Source of the DNA: Hydractinia symbiolongicarpus
Lineage: Eukaryota > Cnidaria > Hydrozoa > Anthoathecata > Hydractiniidae
Assembly: GCF_029227915.1 (NCBI RefSeq)
Contig: NC_079887.1
Span: forward strand, 18,661,650 to 18,725,649
Reading direction: 5' to 3'
Length of the DNA stretch: 64,000 bases
How positions within the stretch are numbered: position 1 is the first letter of the stretch; every line of letters begins with the position of its first letter. The notes under the pieces were generated by a model that did no database searches, had not been told where the DNA came from, and saw only the letters and a program-made list of their open reading frames with translations. Both the position numbers and the translations under genes were made by a program. Below, piece after piece: positions 44,022 through 55,359 of this stretch.

Positions 44022-44405
44022 CTATATAATAAAACCAATATTTTGCACGGAGGCATCAGGACATTCATCAATAAAATGTTTCACAACTTTGCAAGATGGT
44101 ATATTCTTTTTAATGTGGGATTTGTAATTCGAAAGGTGAGGCTTCCAAGCAACACCTTGCTTGCCACATAATTTACAAAAAGCAATGTATATATAACATT
44201 CTTTGAACTGCAACTGCTTTCTTGACGAATTTTAAATTTCCTGCCAGTTGCTTTTGATACTATAAAAGTGGTTTCAATTACTTAATTCTTGCAGAAGTCA
44301 CATTTTTGATTTTTACATTTCACATAACCATTGTGGTCTGATAAATCGGACTTGATATTGTAAGGATCAGCACGTAATATTAAATCCCTTAAGTTATTCT
44401 AGTCT
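44022..44405 (-). pseudogene. GIY-YIG domain fragment of a Penelope-like retroelement
   Basis: Reading down minus: a CKNQKCDFCK zinc motif near 44290-44320, then across a stop and frame change a 63-codon frame (44022-44213). That frame has Tyr...Lys-Leu-Cys-Gly-Lys-Gln-Gly-Val, Trp-Lys-Pro...Leu-Ser-Asn-Tyr-Lys-Ser-His and Val-Lys-His-Phe. The zinc-motif, Cys-Gly-Lys-Gln and Asn-Tyr-Lys-Ser-His pattern matches the C-terminal endonuclease of Penelope-like elements in cnidarians. No reverse transcriptase is next to it. Duplicate at 61443-61826. Confidence 0.5.
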
Positions 44406-44526
44406 TATTTCTAGTCTTATCCTTTGGGATTTCAGACTTTTACTAAATAATAATAATGAAATCTGTGGATAAAAAATTATTAAACCCCATTTTTACTTAA
44501 AAAAACAGTATTTTAGGTGTACATAC

Positions 44527-44717
44527 CATATGCCAATCATTTCAGGATGATCATGCAATGGAATAGATTCTCCTTTTCGAATGATAAACATGCATATTGT
44601 CATATTGGACCCTTCATAAATACCAATATGTGATGCTGGGGCTTGGTAAAATGGTCTCCTGTTCAAATCATCTTTGGGAACTTTTAAACAAACATCATAT
44701 GGAGTCACAGACTTTAC
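44527..44717 (-). CDS. ADO: 2-aminoethanethiol dioxygenase-like exon (copy 1)
   Basis: A 191-bp exon between TTCTATTTAG and GTATGT. It encodes the heart of the PCO/ADO thiol dioxygenase fold: Ile-Tyr-Glu-x-Ser-Asn-Met-Thr-Ile-Cys-Met-Phe-Ile-Ile, then Ile-Pro-Leu-His-Asp-His-Pro-Glu-Met, where the two His are the iron ligands. ADO enzymes oxidise cysteamine or N-terminal cysteines and act as oxygen sensors. The exon is uninterrupted, suggesting a living gene. Transposon X2 begins 28 bp upstream of the acceptor, so it sits in the preceding intron. Other exons are not recognised in the window. A second identical exon is at 61948-62138. Confidence 0.8.
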
Positions 44718-44744
44718 CTAAATAGAATATAAATAAAGACCATA

Positions 44745-47023
44745 CAGTACTGTAAAAAGGTATCTTAACATTGCGATCCTCTATCGTGCGCGACGCGAAC
44801 GATACGCGATAACTTTTTGAGCATATTTTTGTCTCGGTAGAAGTGAATCATATCGCGTCTATCAGGATATCGCAATAGGCTCGATCTATCGCGTAGTATT
44901 ACTCGATGACGTATTGCTTTATAATACTTATTTTAAATTAAATACTGAACTTCAAACAAGTTTCTTTTTTTCTATGATAATTTAGGAATAATAATTCTTG
45001 TATAAATAAAGTTAAACAAAGTTGCCTGACTTTCAACGAAAGTAATAAAAAGTAAATTAAATATTTTTTTTCGCTGGGATTATCTGGAGGCCTAAAACAT
45101 TGTTAGTTTACAGACATTTTCATATAAGAATCATTCTTTTTTTTGTTAAATTGACATTTCAAGCCTTGAATAATTCTTAAGATTCTTAAAATGCGATCTA
45201 AAAAAGCTTTTCTATCGCCGTTCTTCGTTCTTAAGTTTTTAAAATGCAATCTATAAAAAAATTTCTATCACCGCTTTTCGTTCTTAAAATGTGATCTAAA
45301 AAAGCTTCTCTATCGCCGTTCTTCGTTCTTAAACTTTTAAAATGCGATCTAAAAAAGCTTTTCTATTGCTGTTCTTCGTTCTTAAACTTTTAAAATGCGA
45401 TCTAAAAAAGCTTTTCTATTGCCGTTCTTCGTTCTTAAACTTTTAAAATGCGATCTAATTTTATTGCAAAAACGTCGCTTTTATGCAATCTTTTAACTGG
45501 AAAGAACTCCAAGCCTTCCGTGATAGGCTTTATTTAACCTTATTAATTTCTAAGAAAATTATGACGAAACTATACAAGCAATTCTTAGATTTGTTGATCT
45601 TACGATAAAAAGCAACTTTCAAAATTAGAATGTTCTTTTACAAAGAAGTATTTAATTTCTTTACTTTTTTTTAAAAAAATAGAAGTTACGCTAGCTAAAA
45701 TGTAATACTGCATGACTTCGTCGATCCATTTAGGAAACATAAAAAAAACAAGGTAGAATACGCTTGTCGTAACACCCTTCTCTGTTATTATTTTCAAATA
45801 TATAATTTTAATGCTGCGAAAGACTTTAAATATTGTCAACTAAACTATATATAGTCTGTAAAAGGATTTTGCACTTAGATTTTGATTTTCATATAAGACT
45901 GTGCAAAAAACATTAAAAATTATTTTTTCTGTTTTTTCTTTTATTTTAAGTGGGAGGAGAATGACTTGCTGTATAAATTTTGATACAGCGCAAGAATAAT
46001 TCTTGCTGTATAACTTTCAAAACAGCACAAGAAATATTCTTGCTGCATCTATAAAAAACATGTTTTTGAACATGCAAGTATTTTCATCTTTTCACCTTGA
46101 GAGCTAGTTATTTTAATAATTCAAAACAAGAGAAAAATTTTATCCCAAAAATTTTTAGTGAGACAAATTATTATTATTTTTCCCTTCGCAACAAAAAATA
46201 TTTATTGCGTACGTGATGCAATAATACATAAAAAAAATGCTTGTCGTAACACCCTTCTCCGTTGTAGACACTGTATTGAAGAATTAAACTTATTATTTAA
46301 TTCTAGCGCAAGCAATATTATTTAAACTTATTATTTAATTTTCATAAAGTAAAGTTTAGTTTTTTTTATAGCAAGACGCAGTGAGTTTATTTTGAAAGCG
46401 TGAATAATGCTTGTTAAACGAACTTCGTTAATAAAACGATTTTGTCATTTGTAAAAAATATTTAAATATAAAAACCTAATAAGTCCAATAAGTATAAAGA
46501 CCATAGATAATAGTCCAATTATCATAAACGAACTTCATATAAGCAAATTTTTTATACAAACTTCTTTGAAACGGTACAAACTACAAACGAACTTTATTTT
46601 AAATGATGCAAACTTTATATGAACTTTATAATTTTGATGGTATGAAAAAGTTGTATTAAAAATAAAATTATACTAAAGATTTAATAAATGGATACACAGT
46701 TTTTGATACAAATTATACGAATTAAGTATGGACATTTTGAGACGATCCCTTATTTTTTTCTTTACGCTGTGATTTGAGAGCAGTATAATAAAATTATTTC
46801 TTTCGAAATTATCGTTTACTTATTTCTTTTCTTTGCGCTACAATTTAATAAGAACAGATATCTAATTACTTTTAACACATCGCGATGTATCGAGACTGCC
46901 TATCGACGAAGCGCGATAAGGCTTCACGCGATAGAAATTTAGGAGCAAAAAAAGGTATTACGTATCGATCGCGCTGCGCACGATACGCGATCCTCGATGT
47001 TAAGATACCTTTTTACAGTACTG
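44745..47023. mobile_element. DNA transposon X2 (non-autonomous) with 52-bp satellite
   Basis: 2.28 kb with inverted ends CAGTACTGTAAAAAGGTATC (left) and its complement on the right, the match continuing to CTTAACAT. Subterminal regions are rich in TATCGCG/CGCGATA words on both sides. No transposase visible; internal frames are short. It contains the 52-bp satellite inverted at 45185-45458. No matching target duplication (left ...CCATA, right GACAT...). Left part repeated at 62166-64000. Confidence 0.8.
45185..45458 (-). repeat. 52-bp satellite, locus 2
   Basis: Five units in inverted orientation (CTTTTAAAATGCGATCTAAA, then TTCTATCGCCGTTCTTCG). Copy at 62606-62879. Confidence 0.9.
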
Positions 47024-47303
47024 GACATTGTTGTCACTATTGTTGTGGTTGTCACATAGTGAATTTGCCATTTGAAAATAAAAATGTAATTAAATTGATT
47101 TATTCAAACTTGTAACTGTAACTAGGTGTTTTTCATTATTGCTTGTTTTCCTTCATGATACTGTATGAAGAGAAATCATACCTATTTTAAAGTATATTAT
47201 ATTAAAAAAAAAAAAATTGGTTCATGAAAGAGCATTTCGCATGGACAAGAGTTTCCGATTAAAAGTTAAGAAACAATAGTTCTTTGATTTGCCCTATGAT
47301 TTA

Positions 47304-48319
47304 GGGGTCATCTACAAAATTCGTAGCAATTCGTATCAAAAAAATAAATGCTATACGAATTTTCTTTTGCCATACAGTAATTAAATTCGGATGAAATTTT
47401 TCTAAATTCGTATAAAATTCGTATGAGTTTTTAATTAAATTCGTATGAGTTTTAAATTAAATTCGTATGAGTTTTAAATTAAATTCGTATGAGTTTTAAA
47501 TGAAATTCGTATGAGTTTAAAAAAATTTGTATGAGTTTTAAATTAAATTCGTATGAGTTTTAAATGAAATTCGTATGAGTTTAAAAAAATTCGCATGAGT
47601 TTTAAATTAAATTCATATAAGTTTTTAATTAAATTCGTATGAGTTAAATTCGTACGAGTTTAACAAAAAATTCGTATGAGATTTTAATTAGATGCGTATG
47701 GTTTTAAAAAAAAGAAAATCGTTTGACATTGTATTAAATTCGTATATGAGTTTCAAAATAAAATATTTTTTAGATTGCATTTTAAAAGTTTAAAAACGAA
47801 AAACGGCGATAGAAATGTTTTTTTTAGATCGCATTTTCAAAAGTTGAAAAACGAAAAACGGCGATAGAAATTTTTTTTTAGATCGCATTTTAAAAGTTTA
47901 AAAACGAAAAAAGGCGATAGAAATGTTTTTTTAGATTGCATTTTAAAAGTTTAAAAACAAAAAACGGCGATAGAAATGTTTTTTTAGATCGCATTTTTAA
48001 AAGTTAAAAAACAAAAAACGCCGATAGAAATGTTTTTTTAGATCGCATTTTAAAAGTTTAAAAACGAAATATAATTCGTATGAAAATTCGTATAAAAGAG
48101 AATATAATTCGTATGATAATTCGTATGAAAATCGTATAAAAGAGAATATAATTTGTATGACAATTCAGATGAAAATCGTATAAAATTTGTATTAGATTTT
48201 TTAAAAATCGTATAACTATTTAACACTATACGAATTGTATACGATTTTTATACAAATTAAAAGCAATTAAATTCGTATATATTCATATAAAATATCATAC
48301 GAAATTTGTAGACGACCCC
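47304..48319. mobile_element. MITE X3 (PIF/Harbinger-type) with two internal satellites
   Basis: Inverted ends GGGGTCATCTACAAAATTCG and GGGGTCGTCTACAAATTTCG (complement of the right end) flanked by TTA on both sides (47301-47303, 48320-48322), the target duplication of PIF/Harbinger. Inside, units of about 20 bp with AAATTCGTATGAGTTTT (47400-47700) are followed by the 52-bp satellite (47764-48068). No gene. Confidence 0.85.
47764..48068 (+). repeat. 52-bp satellite, locus 3
   Basis: Six units of the same satellite as 41661-41916, with AACGAAAAACGGCGATAGAA in place of AAGCGG; sharply bounded by the TTCGTATGA-type repeats of MITE X3. Confidence 0.9.
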
Positions 48320-48322
48320 TTA

Positions 48323-49470
48323 TTCTAAGGCAAATGTTACAGAAGTTTTATAAAACACAGAAGTTTTATAAAACACAGAATCTTTTTATAGGAGATGTTT
48401 TATATGAGAAATTCACACATATGGTACACACTTCCAAAGTTTCATTTAAAGTTTTAACCCAACACTTTGATGGTACCAGTTTGCATACTCAGGAAGCTGC
48501 TTTATCGTTTTTGCAGAGTTTGGCTGGTGGTTCACACTTTAGCGTGTGGAGTAGCATAAACTGTCTCTTTGCTGCCACATGCCATCAAATTGAAGTGAAC
48601 TGTACCAAAAAGAATTTTTTTTAACTGTATAGCTAAAGCTTATTATGACATAGAGTGTCTGGAATATAACATACACGTTTTCACAGTTATTATAGTGGTT
48701 TCAAAGGACAATGCTGCACGGCTATGAGAAAAATCTGAAATGAAGAAAACAACAACAAACACGTTTGCCAGCCCACAGCAGTGGGTAAAAAGGAAAGGTC
48801 GTTTTCAGTGTTCATATTGAACTTATGTCTTCTAAATTGGTTTTAAGATGATTAGTACAGTGCAACTAGTTGTACAGATAACTTGAGTTGGATAAAAATA
48901 AGGGTATGTTATTTTTACTCAACTGTGAAAAGGTGTATTATGCACTTTAGATATAGCTAGCTAGCTAGTTATAGTTAATTAGCTAGAAGACTCTGTTTGT
49001 CAGGTAAAAAAAAAATTCACAAAAAATCCAAGACTTTTGTTGGTCGCACCAATATTTTGTTCTTCATTTCTATTGTGGACTAGGGTCCATATAGGGTACA
49101 TATATAAAAAACATTTAACCAGTTATCCAATATTATTGGGGAATATATCAATTAAATTAACTGTTCAGCTTTGCGTTGACTGTTTTTTGGGTTGACATAT
49201 AAACTTACCAGTGCAAGTAATTTTTCTAGATCTGAAGTAAAATTGTAGGATTTTTCGTTCTGCTGAAAGGTCAGAAAAGCTTGATTTACAATTCTCTTGA
49301 TAAGGCACATTGTATTGTAAAAGCGAAACTTACAACAAATAACAACTTAAGAAAAAATGTTCCGTACGATGTCATTCACTGTACGAAGTTAGTTAGGCTT
49401 TTTTGCCGTACCGCCGAGATTGACCATCTTCGTATTTACCGTATTTCTTTGGTATTGAAGTTTTACAATC
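48323..49470. other. Intergenic, no recognised gene
   Basis: A 96-codon plus frame (48334-48624) and a 72-codon frame (49281-49499) show no family features. GCTAGCTAGCTA-type runs occur at 48957-48975. Confidence 0.4.
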
Positions 49471-49617
49471 ATGGCGTCTGTTGCTGGGACACAACGTAAA
49501 GCAGAAAACAAGGCCTGTAAAATAAAATACAAAGCCTTAAAGGAGGTGGAGAAAGGAACTGCTCCAAAAAATGTTGCTGCCCGATTCGGTGTACCTAGCA
49601 GTACATTGTCAACATGA
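49471..49617 (+). pseudogene. pogo/Tigger transposase N-terminus (CENP-B-like HTH)
   Basis: 48 codons from the ATG at 49471, stopped at TGA 49615-49617. The sequence Tyr-Lys-Ala-Leu-Lys-Glu-Val-Glu-Lys-Gly and Val-Ala-Ala-Arg-Phe-Gly-Val-Pro-Ser-Ser-Thr-Leu-Ser-Thr is the first helix-turn-helix of pogo/Tigger transposases. The stop falls where the family has a Trp. The DDE domain is deleted: about 60 bp later sequence from the other end of the element begins. Confidence 0.7.
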
Positions 49618-49842
49618 ATTTTTTTATTTTTTCAGTCCGTTCTTAGCCTACAAGGTCGAGATTTTTATCCTGTACAAAGAACGATTTCGTTCGCATTCCA
49701 TATAAGGGAGAAAATTCACGCTTAATTGGCCATTTATACAAAATTCGTACAAAACTCCTAACTCTCTATTACCCAAACCTCTCTAAAATTCGAACGATTT
49801 CCGATTCTCCGTGGCTGTTCGAGTTATAGAGAGTCCACTGTA
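49618..49842. mobile_element. Right end of a pogo/Tigger element
   Basis: Ends GTTATAGAGAGTCCACTG followed by TA, the complement of the CAGTGGACTCTCTATAAC end typical of Tigger/pogo elements. No left end with this sequence was found upstream of 49471, so the element is truncated or has diverged on that side. Confidence 0.65.
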
Positions 49843-49999
49843 TAAATTAAAAACGGGTTTTTGTTTACGTGTATTTTACACGCGGGCTCCACAAACGCGC
49901 CAAAAAACGTGACAGATAGAGAAGGTTAAAAGGTTGATGTTACTGACAGCTACTGATTGCTGATATAGCTAGCCAGAGGTAAGTTTAAATATTCAAGGT

Positions 50000-50052
50000 A
50001 AATCTAATATTAAAAGAAGCTATATCACATAGATACTTTTAATATTAGATTT
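50000..50052. repeat. 17-bp perfect hairpin
   Basis: AAATCTAATATTAAAAG at 50000-50016 and its complement at 50036-50052 around a 19-base loop, in non-coding sequence before the second Polinton. Confidence 0.8.
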
Positions 50053-50199
50053 GATCTGATAACATTAAAACATCTAGCTAGCTATAGCTAAAGTTCATGC
50101 GTCGTAGAACACATTTTAGAGATAGAGAAATGTTCGTTCTGGCGCAGTTGACGTCGACCAAAGCGAAATTCCCTAAGTCACCCGTTAGTAATCAACACA

Positions 50200-50463
50200 A
50201 AATAATATGATTGTGCTAATAACCAACACATAATAATATATACTAGAAATACCTGACGTCATCTACCAATCACCAACACATAATAATATTAAATGATAGA
50301 TACATTAAATACTAACACATGATCATATTAAATAATATAAACGAAATCATATGACGTCATGCGCAATAGTATATACTCATATTATACAGAATATGAGTAA
50401 AGGGAAATTCCCTAATTATTCAAAATCATCACCGCGCCAGAAAAATTTGTTGAAATCAAAGAG
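50200..50463 (+). promoter_or_regulatory. Polinton 2 terminal/upstream region with iterons
   Basis: The words AACACATAATAATAT (or close variants) recur about four times at roughly 45-bp spacing (50197-50330). The palindrome TGACGTCA, the binding site of CREB/ATF-type factors, occurs twice (about 50253 and 50354). 50359-50402 is shared with the first bases of the window, and AGGGAAATTCCCT follows at 50400. These lie just before the polymerase start, so they could be promoter elements or replication-origin iterons of the terminal repeat. Confidence 0.45.
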
Positions 50464-51426
50464 ATGAATTTAAATTCTAATACCGTAAAACAATTACACG
50501 TAATTGCAAAATCCCGTGGGATTAAGGGATATTCAAAATTACGCAAAGCAGACCGCGTTACTTTATTATTAGAACCCACTCATACCCCATTTACACCAGA
50601 CGTAAAGGACATTTTTAAAAAACAAGAAATGGCTCGATCCCGACCTATTAAGAGGAACATCGAGCTACATGTACCCACGTTTGAGGAAATGAATGAGTTT
50701 GAACGCCAAGAATTGAAGAAAAATCGTCCAGTAGTCAAAAGTAAGTTGCGGGAGTGGTCAGAGTGGCTGTTATCACATGTACCGGAGAGTATCAAGAAAC
50801 CAGTGCAAGGTATATATGCATCAGTTAAAAATCGTATCCTTTCACTATATGATGGTGCTAAAAAGGCACTGGTTGGCGAGGTCGAGGAAGAAGCGAGGGA
50901 AGATCATGCCCCAGAGCAACCAAACCAAGATGATTTTACGCATCAGGAACACAAGCATGCGCTTCATAAGACTTTTAGAAGTTATCGCATAGCTGGCATC
51001 GATGGAACAGATATTGATAGACATTTTGGTATGATACGATCACATGTGAAAAATTTGATCGAGAACCAAGTGCAACAAATGGGATCTGCGAAGGTGCAAC
51101 TTTCCCTTTGGATCCTATGGAAAAAACAAATCGATGGTACCAACGAGTTTATAGAAGTAGACAAGGTGTTCGATAGCAACATGACATCAGTATTTCAGGG
51201 CACCATAGTGGATGAATCGATGTATACGATGTTCGCGCAAATCAGAACGCATGTTGAGAATCCCGCGTTGCCTAACAGCGGCTTTAGTATCGGTCGCATC
51301 CTACATCTTGACGTAGACTTCCACAAACTCAAGCTTACGAGAGGCTCCTCATATATAGAAACACCCAAGTGGATCGTTACGAAGAAAGCCATCATCAACC
51401 CGAATTATAGCCGCCTTGCATCATGA
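50464..51426 (+). pseudogene. Polinton PolB N-terminal module
   Basis: 320 codons from ATG 50464. Residues 8-35 (Lys-Gln-Leu-His-Val-Ile-Ala-Lys...Lys-Leu-Arg-Lys-Ala-Asp) form a SAP/Rho-N-like helical DNA-binding motif. The middle (60-165) is charged. Residues 170-310 contain Phe-Arg-Ser-Tyr-Arg-Ile and Gly-Ser-Ala-Lys-Val-Gln-Leu-Ser, which precede the polymerase in cnidarian Polintons. The frame ends (TGA 51424) 45 bp before the next polymerase frame, and the 51427-51525 sequence shows polymerase-like residues in two frames. The two blocks were probably one gene now split by frameshifts. Confidence 0.7.
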
Positions 51427-51470
51427 GCATATAGCAAAAGATCCTCAAAGGATCAGCAAGCTACGGCCTT

Positions 51471-54359
51471 ATGTGGATCGACATAACTGGCAAGGCATTA
51501 AAATTTCCAACATCCATCAAGGACATCAACAAATTTGAGCGGAACAATCCCGACATTGCAGTTAACGTTCTGTATGTAACGGGTAAGAGCTTTAATATCC
51601 TGCGTAGATCGGCATTTAACGAACGTGAGAAGCAGGCTAATTTACTATTGCTTACCGATGAGAAGAGGAATCATTACGTAACCATCAAAAATATTTCTCG
51701 ATTATTGGGTAGCGAGATATCGAAAGACCACGGAAAAATGAGTTTTTGTCTAAATTGCTTGCAGGGATTCCAAACGATAGAATCTCGGGATAACCACTAT
51801 GCCTATTGCAAAGATAATGAATCGGTAAAAAACACGATGCCAAGGGAAAAAGAAAAATGGTTATATTACCAGGATGGACAATGCCAATTCAAGGTTCCAT
51901 TCGTCATATACGCAGACTTTGAAAGCCTACTGATCCCAATGAAGGAGAATGTTCGGGATACCAAGACTAAGACGTTGAATAAGCATGTACCATGCGGGTG
52001 GGCCACATGTTCCACCTTTGCCTATGGGTCCTTGCCAGATCCACTGAAAGTATACAGGGGTGAAAACTATGTGAAGAAGTTCGTCGATCATCTAGAGAAT
52101 GAGGTAAAGCGACTCTACAGCACCTATCTTCAACAGAACATGTTACCACTAACGGAAGTACTAAAAAAGGAGCACGACTCCGCCACGAGTTGTCACATCT
52201 GCATGAAACATTTTGACAACGACGAATATAGCCGTGAAGTTCGAGACCACTGTCACTACACGGGGCTATATAGGGGTGCAGCGCACGCGATCTGCAATCT
52301 CAGATATAAGATACCAAGCCACGTGCCTGTGATCTTCCACAACCTGTCAGGGTACGATGCCCAATTATTCATCCGAGAATTGGGGGAGAAATATGATACC
52401 CAGGATATTGGTTGCATTGCTGAAAACACGAAGAAGTATATCTCCTTCAACGCAAAAATCAAAGTACCCATTGCAATGGGTAATGGTGAAACATATAAGA
52501 AGATAGAAATCAGATTCATTGATAGTTGCCGATTTATGGCATCAAGCTTGGAAAAATTAGCTAATAATCTCGATGATGAACAGTGCAAAAATCTCTGTTG
52601 GTATTTCAACGAGGATGACATCTTTAAACTCATGCGTAGAAAAGGTGTCTATCCATACGAATACATGAATAGCTTGCAACGATTTAAAGAGACTGAGTTA
52701 CCTCTGAAAGAGGCTTTCTATAGCAAGTTGAACATGAATGGGATTAACGATGAAGAATACGAACACGCTCAAAAAGCTTGGAATGCTTTTACTCCGAAGA
52801 GCCCAGAGACTACCATGGGTGACTATCATGATATATATCTCGCCACAGACGTCCTGTTGCTTGCCGATATCTTTCAGAATTTTCGGCAAGTCTGCCAGAA
52901 TCAATACAAACTCGACCCTGCTCACTTTTACAGCGCACCAGGCTTGGCGTGGAATGCGGCGTTGAAGTACACAGAAATCAAACTAGAGCTGCTAACAGAT
53001 CCTGACATGCTCCTGATGTTTGAAAAGGGTATTCGAGGTGGTATCACGTAGAGTGTTCACAGGTACGCGAGGGCCAACAACAAATACATGGGGGACCAAT
53101 ACGATTCCAATGAAGAATCGTCATATTTGCAGTACCTAGATGCCAACAATCTTTATGACTGGGCCATGCAACAACCCCTCCCAATTCATGGTTTTAAATG
53201 GGTGTCGAATATTGAGATAATAGACGAAAAGAAGATTGATAAGCTCGTTGCTGATAACAAGCATGGGGACCCCCTGGAGGTCGATGTTGATTATCCGAAG
53301 GAGCTCCATTATAAGCACAATGAGCTACCCTTCCTACCAGAGTGCAAGTTTGTACATAGAGTAGAGAAGCTAATAACAAATCTCGAACATAAGAAGAAAT
53401 ACGTAGTACACATCGGAGCTCTACATCAAGCCCTAAAGCATGGCTTGGTATTAACTAAGGTCCACCGTGTTATTCAATTTAAACATAGTGCTTGGCTTAA
53501 ACCATATATCGATCACAATACGAGGCTTAGAACTGCCGCCAAAAACGAGTTGGAGAAAGATTTTTACAAGCTGATGAACCTCTCGGTCTTTGGAAAGACG
53601 ATGGAAAACATACGCAATCACCGCAACATCAAGCTAGTTACGAATGAAGCCGCATATACGAAGCTGACCTTGCAACCAAACTTTAAAAGCGGCACATGCT
53701 TCAGTAAGAATCTTATGGGCATTGACATGGGTAGAACGGGAATCAAGATGAATAAACCGGTCTATATAAGTCAAGCTATCCTGGATCAGTCAAAAACCGT
53801 CATGTATGAGTTCCACTACGATTACATGCCGCCCAAATATGGTTCTAAGATAAAGTTATGTTATATGGACACCGACAGTTTCATTTACCACATACGAACT
53901 CATGATATTTATAAGGATATTGCTGATGATGCAGAAACACGCTTCGATACGAGTGCTTATGACAAGGATGACAACAGACCTCTCCCTATCGGCAAAAATA
54001 AAAAGATCGTGGGTATGATGAAGGATGAGCTCAATGGCAAGCCTATGACGGAATTCATCACATTGAGACTGAAGGCTTATGCATACAAGAGCCTCACGAA
54101 AGAAGGCGGCGATCGTAAGGCCAAAGGTGTGAAGAGAGCTGTAACCAAAAAATGTATAACTTTCGAAGATTACAAGCAATGTCTGAATGAAGGTATTAAT
54201 ATCAACAAAACTTGGTGTTGTATACAAAATAAAGATCACAATATATAAACGGAGGAAGTTACAAAGATCGCGTTAAATAGGGCTGATGACAAAAGGATCG
54301 TTTAGGCGGATCAAATCACCACACTGGCTAGGGGACATTACCGGTTGAAAGAGAAATAA
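51471..54359 (+). pseudogene. Polinton protein-primed B-family DNA polymerase, one in-frame TAG
   Basis: Two frames in the same phase (51471-53051, 53088-54248) are split by one TAG at 53049-53051. The first has a CxxC...H...C finger (Cys 93, 96, 113), Exo I (Asp 149, Glu 151), an endonuclease-VII-like zinc insert (Cys 241, 244, Asp-His-Cys-His 259-262, Cys 275), Exo II (Asn 291 to Asp 296) and Exo III (Tyr 456 to Asp 466). The second has motif A (Tyr-Leu-Asp, residues 16-18), motif B (Asn-Leu-Ser-Val-Phe-Gly-Lys, 164-170) and motif C (Asp-Thr-Asp-Ser, 261-264). The last 35 or so codons, to 54359, are in shifted frames with a TAG near 54302. All catalytic motifs survive. Confidence 0.9.
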
Positions 54360-54362
54360 ACA

Positions 54363-54929
54363 ATGGAGGTATTAGTATTGATTGCGATAATTCTTCCATA
54401 TATATTGATACTTGCTTTCCTCTATCGATATAAACATATAATAAATAAGATGTATTTATTATCTGAAATATTCGACGATGTTGTAGATACACCAGCAGAG
54501 GCTGTTGATCAACCTATAGATAAACGCCAGGCTTTGAAGGATATACGAAAGACCAAGTCACATTTACTGCCTAAAAAATGTAGCGAAGGTTTCCTGGACA
54601 AAGCTTCAGATAAAACAATCGATAAAATTCATGCTGAGTACATCCAACGAGAGCTGTAGGAAAAGGGAGAAACGACAGCTCGAGCCATAAGCACTCACGC
54701 GATTGGGTTATATAGCAAAACCATAAGCAATTTTGTACCCATCGATGATGTTGATGCTCTCCGTAAGGATCTAGAAAATGATCCTATTATCAGGGAGAGC
54801 ATGACTGATCTTGGAATCCTCGTTTATACGGCGTTCGGAAAATTTTTAGCGCCTCTGCTCGTTGCGGCCCGCACGATAAATCATACTAAGATGTCTAAAC
54901 AGGTTTCCCCGATTCGGGGGAACTGGTGA
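54363..54929 (+). pseudogene. Polinton membrane protein (family M), internal TAG
   Basis: A 189-codon frame from ATG 54363 with a single TAG at 54657-54659. Residues 2-21 form a membrane helix, followed by a Lys/Arg-rich stretch; Leu-Pro-Lys-Lys-Cys-(x)-Glu-Gly and Ser-Met-Thr-Asp-Leu-Gly-Ile-Leu-Val-Tyr are conserved with the copy at 57238-57741, as is a hydrophobic segment near the C-terminus. That copy has no stop, so the TAG here is a mutation. Function unknown. It starts four bases after the polymerase region ends. Confidence 0.65.
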
Positions 54930-55346
54930 ATGATACAAGCTCTCCATCATAAAGAAGATTTTATAAGTCTCACGACTTATAAAGAAATGAGCACTAAACA
55001 ACCACAAAAACAGAGAGTTATAACAAAGCCAGTAAAGCACCCAGGGCAAGTAGCCCAAGGGCACAAGTTGGCGGCACTGATGAAGAAGAGGAAGGCAAAT
55101 CTTAAACAACAAGAGGGTTCTGTGCGACCTCCAGTCAAAACCTCTTCTGGAGTGAGTTCTGTACAGTCAAGCAATGGATATATATATGGCGCTGGGGGCC
55201 TTATTATCCTCGCATGTATCGGAGGTGCCTACTATTTTATCAGTAAAATACCCGCCGGTACCCAGCCTCCACCAGCGGTTCATTACGTTCATCCAAGCGT
55301 TAGGCAGGAGCCTAAGGCAGATATTGACATTTTTCGTATGAGGTAG
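54930..55346 (+). CDS. Basic Polinton protein with PGQV motif and membrane helix
   Basis: 138 residues, uninterrupted; its ATG follows the previous stop directly. A basic region (25-60) contains Lys-His-Pro-Gly-Gln-Val-Ala-Gln-Gly-His-Lys-Leu-Ala, a variant of the Pro-Gly-Arg-Val motif I associate with a virion or core-type protein in Polintons and adintoviruses (from memory). A Gly/Ile-rich membrane helix lies at about 88-106, and a Pro-rich tail follows. The ATG at 54987 (Met-Ser-Thr) is an equally likely start. Function not established. Confidence 0.5.
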   Translation: MIQALHHKEDFISLTTYKEMSTKQPQKQRVITKPVKHPGQVAQGHKLAALMKKRKANLKQQEGSVRPPVKTSSGVSSVQSSNGYIYGAGGLIILACIGGAYYFISKIPAGTQPPPAVHYVHPSVRQEPKADIDIFRMR

Positions 55347-55359
55347 GCCTATAATAAAG

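Larger units (their letters stand above)
40323..46579. repeat. Duplicated block, copy 1
   Basis: Matches 57744-64000 base for base at an offset of 17,421; the only difference I noticed is T at 45595 versus G at 63016. The left flanks differ (GCCTATCCCTGC-like versus Polinton sequence), so 40323/57744 is a sharp junction. The match runs off the window end, so the true length is unknown. Confidence 0.95.

Noticed and set aside
48334-48624. 96-codon frame near the dioxygenase exon
   Set aside because: Compared with the expected N-terminal part of the dioxygenase on both strands and found no resemblance; no other family recognised.
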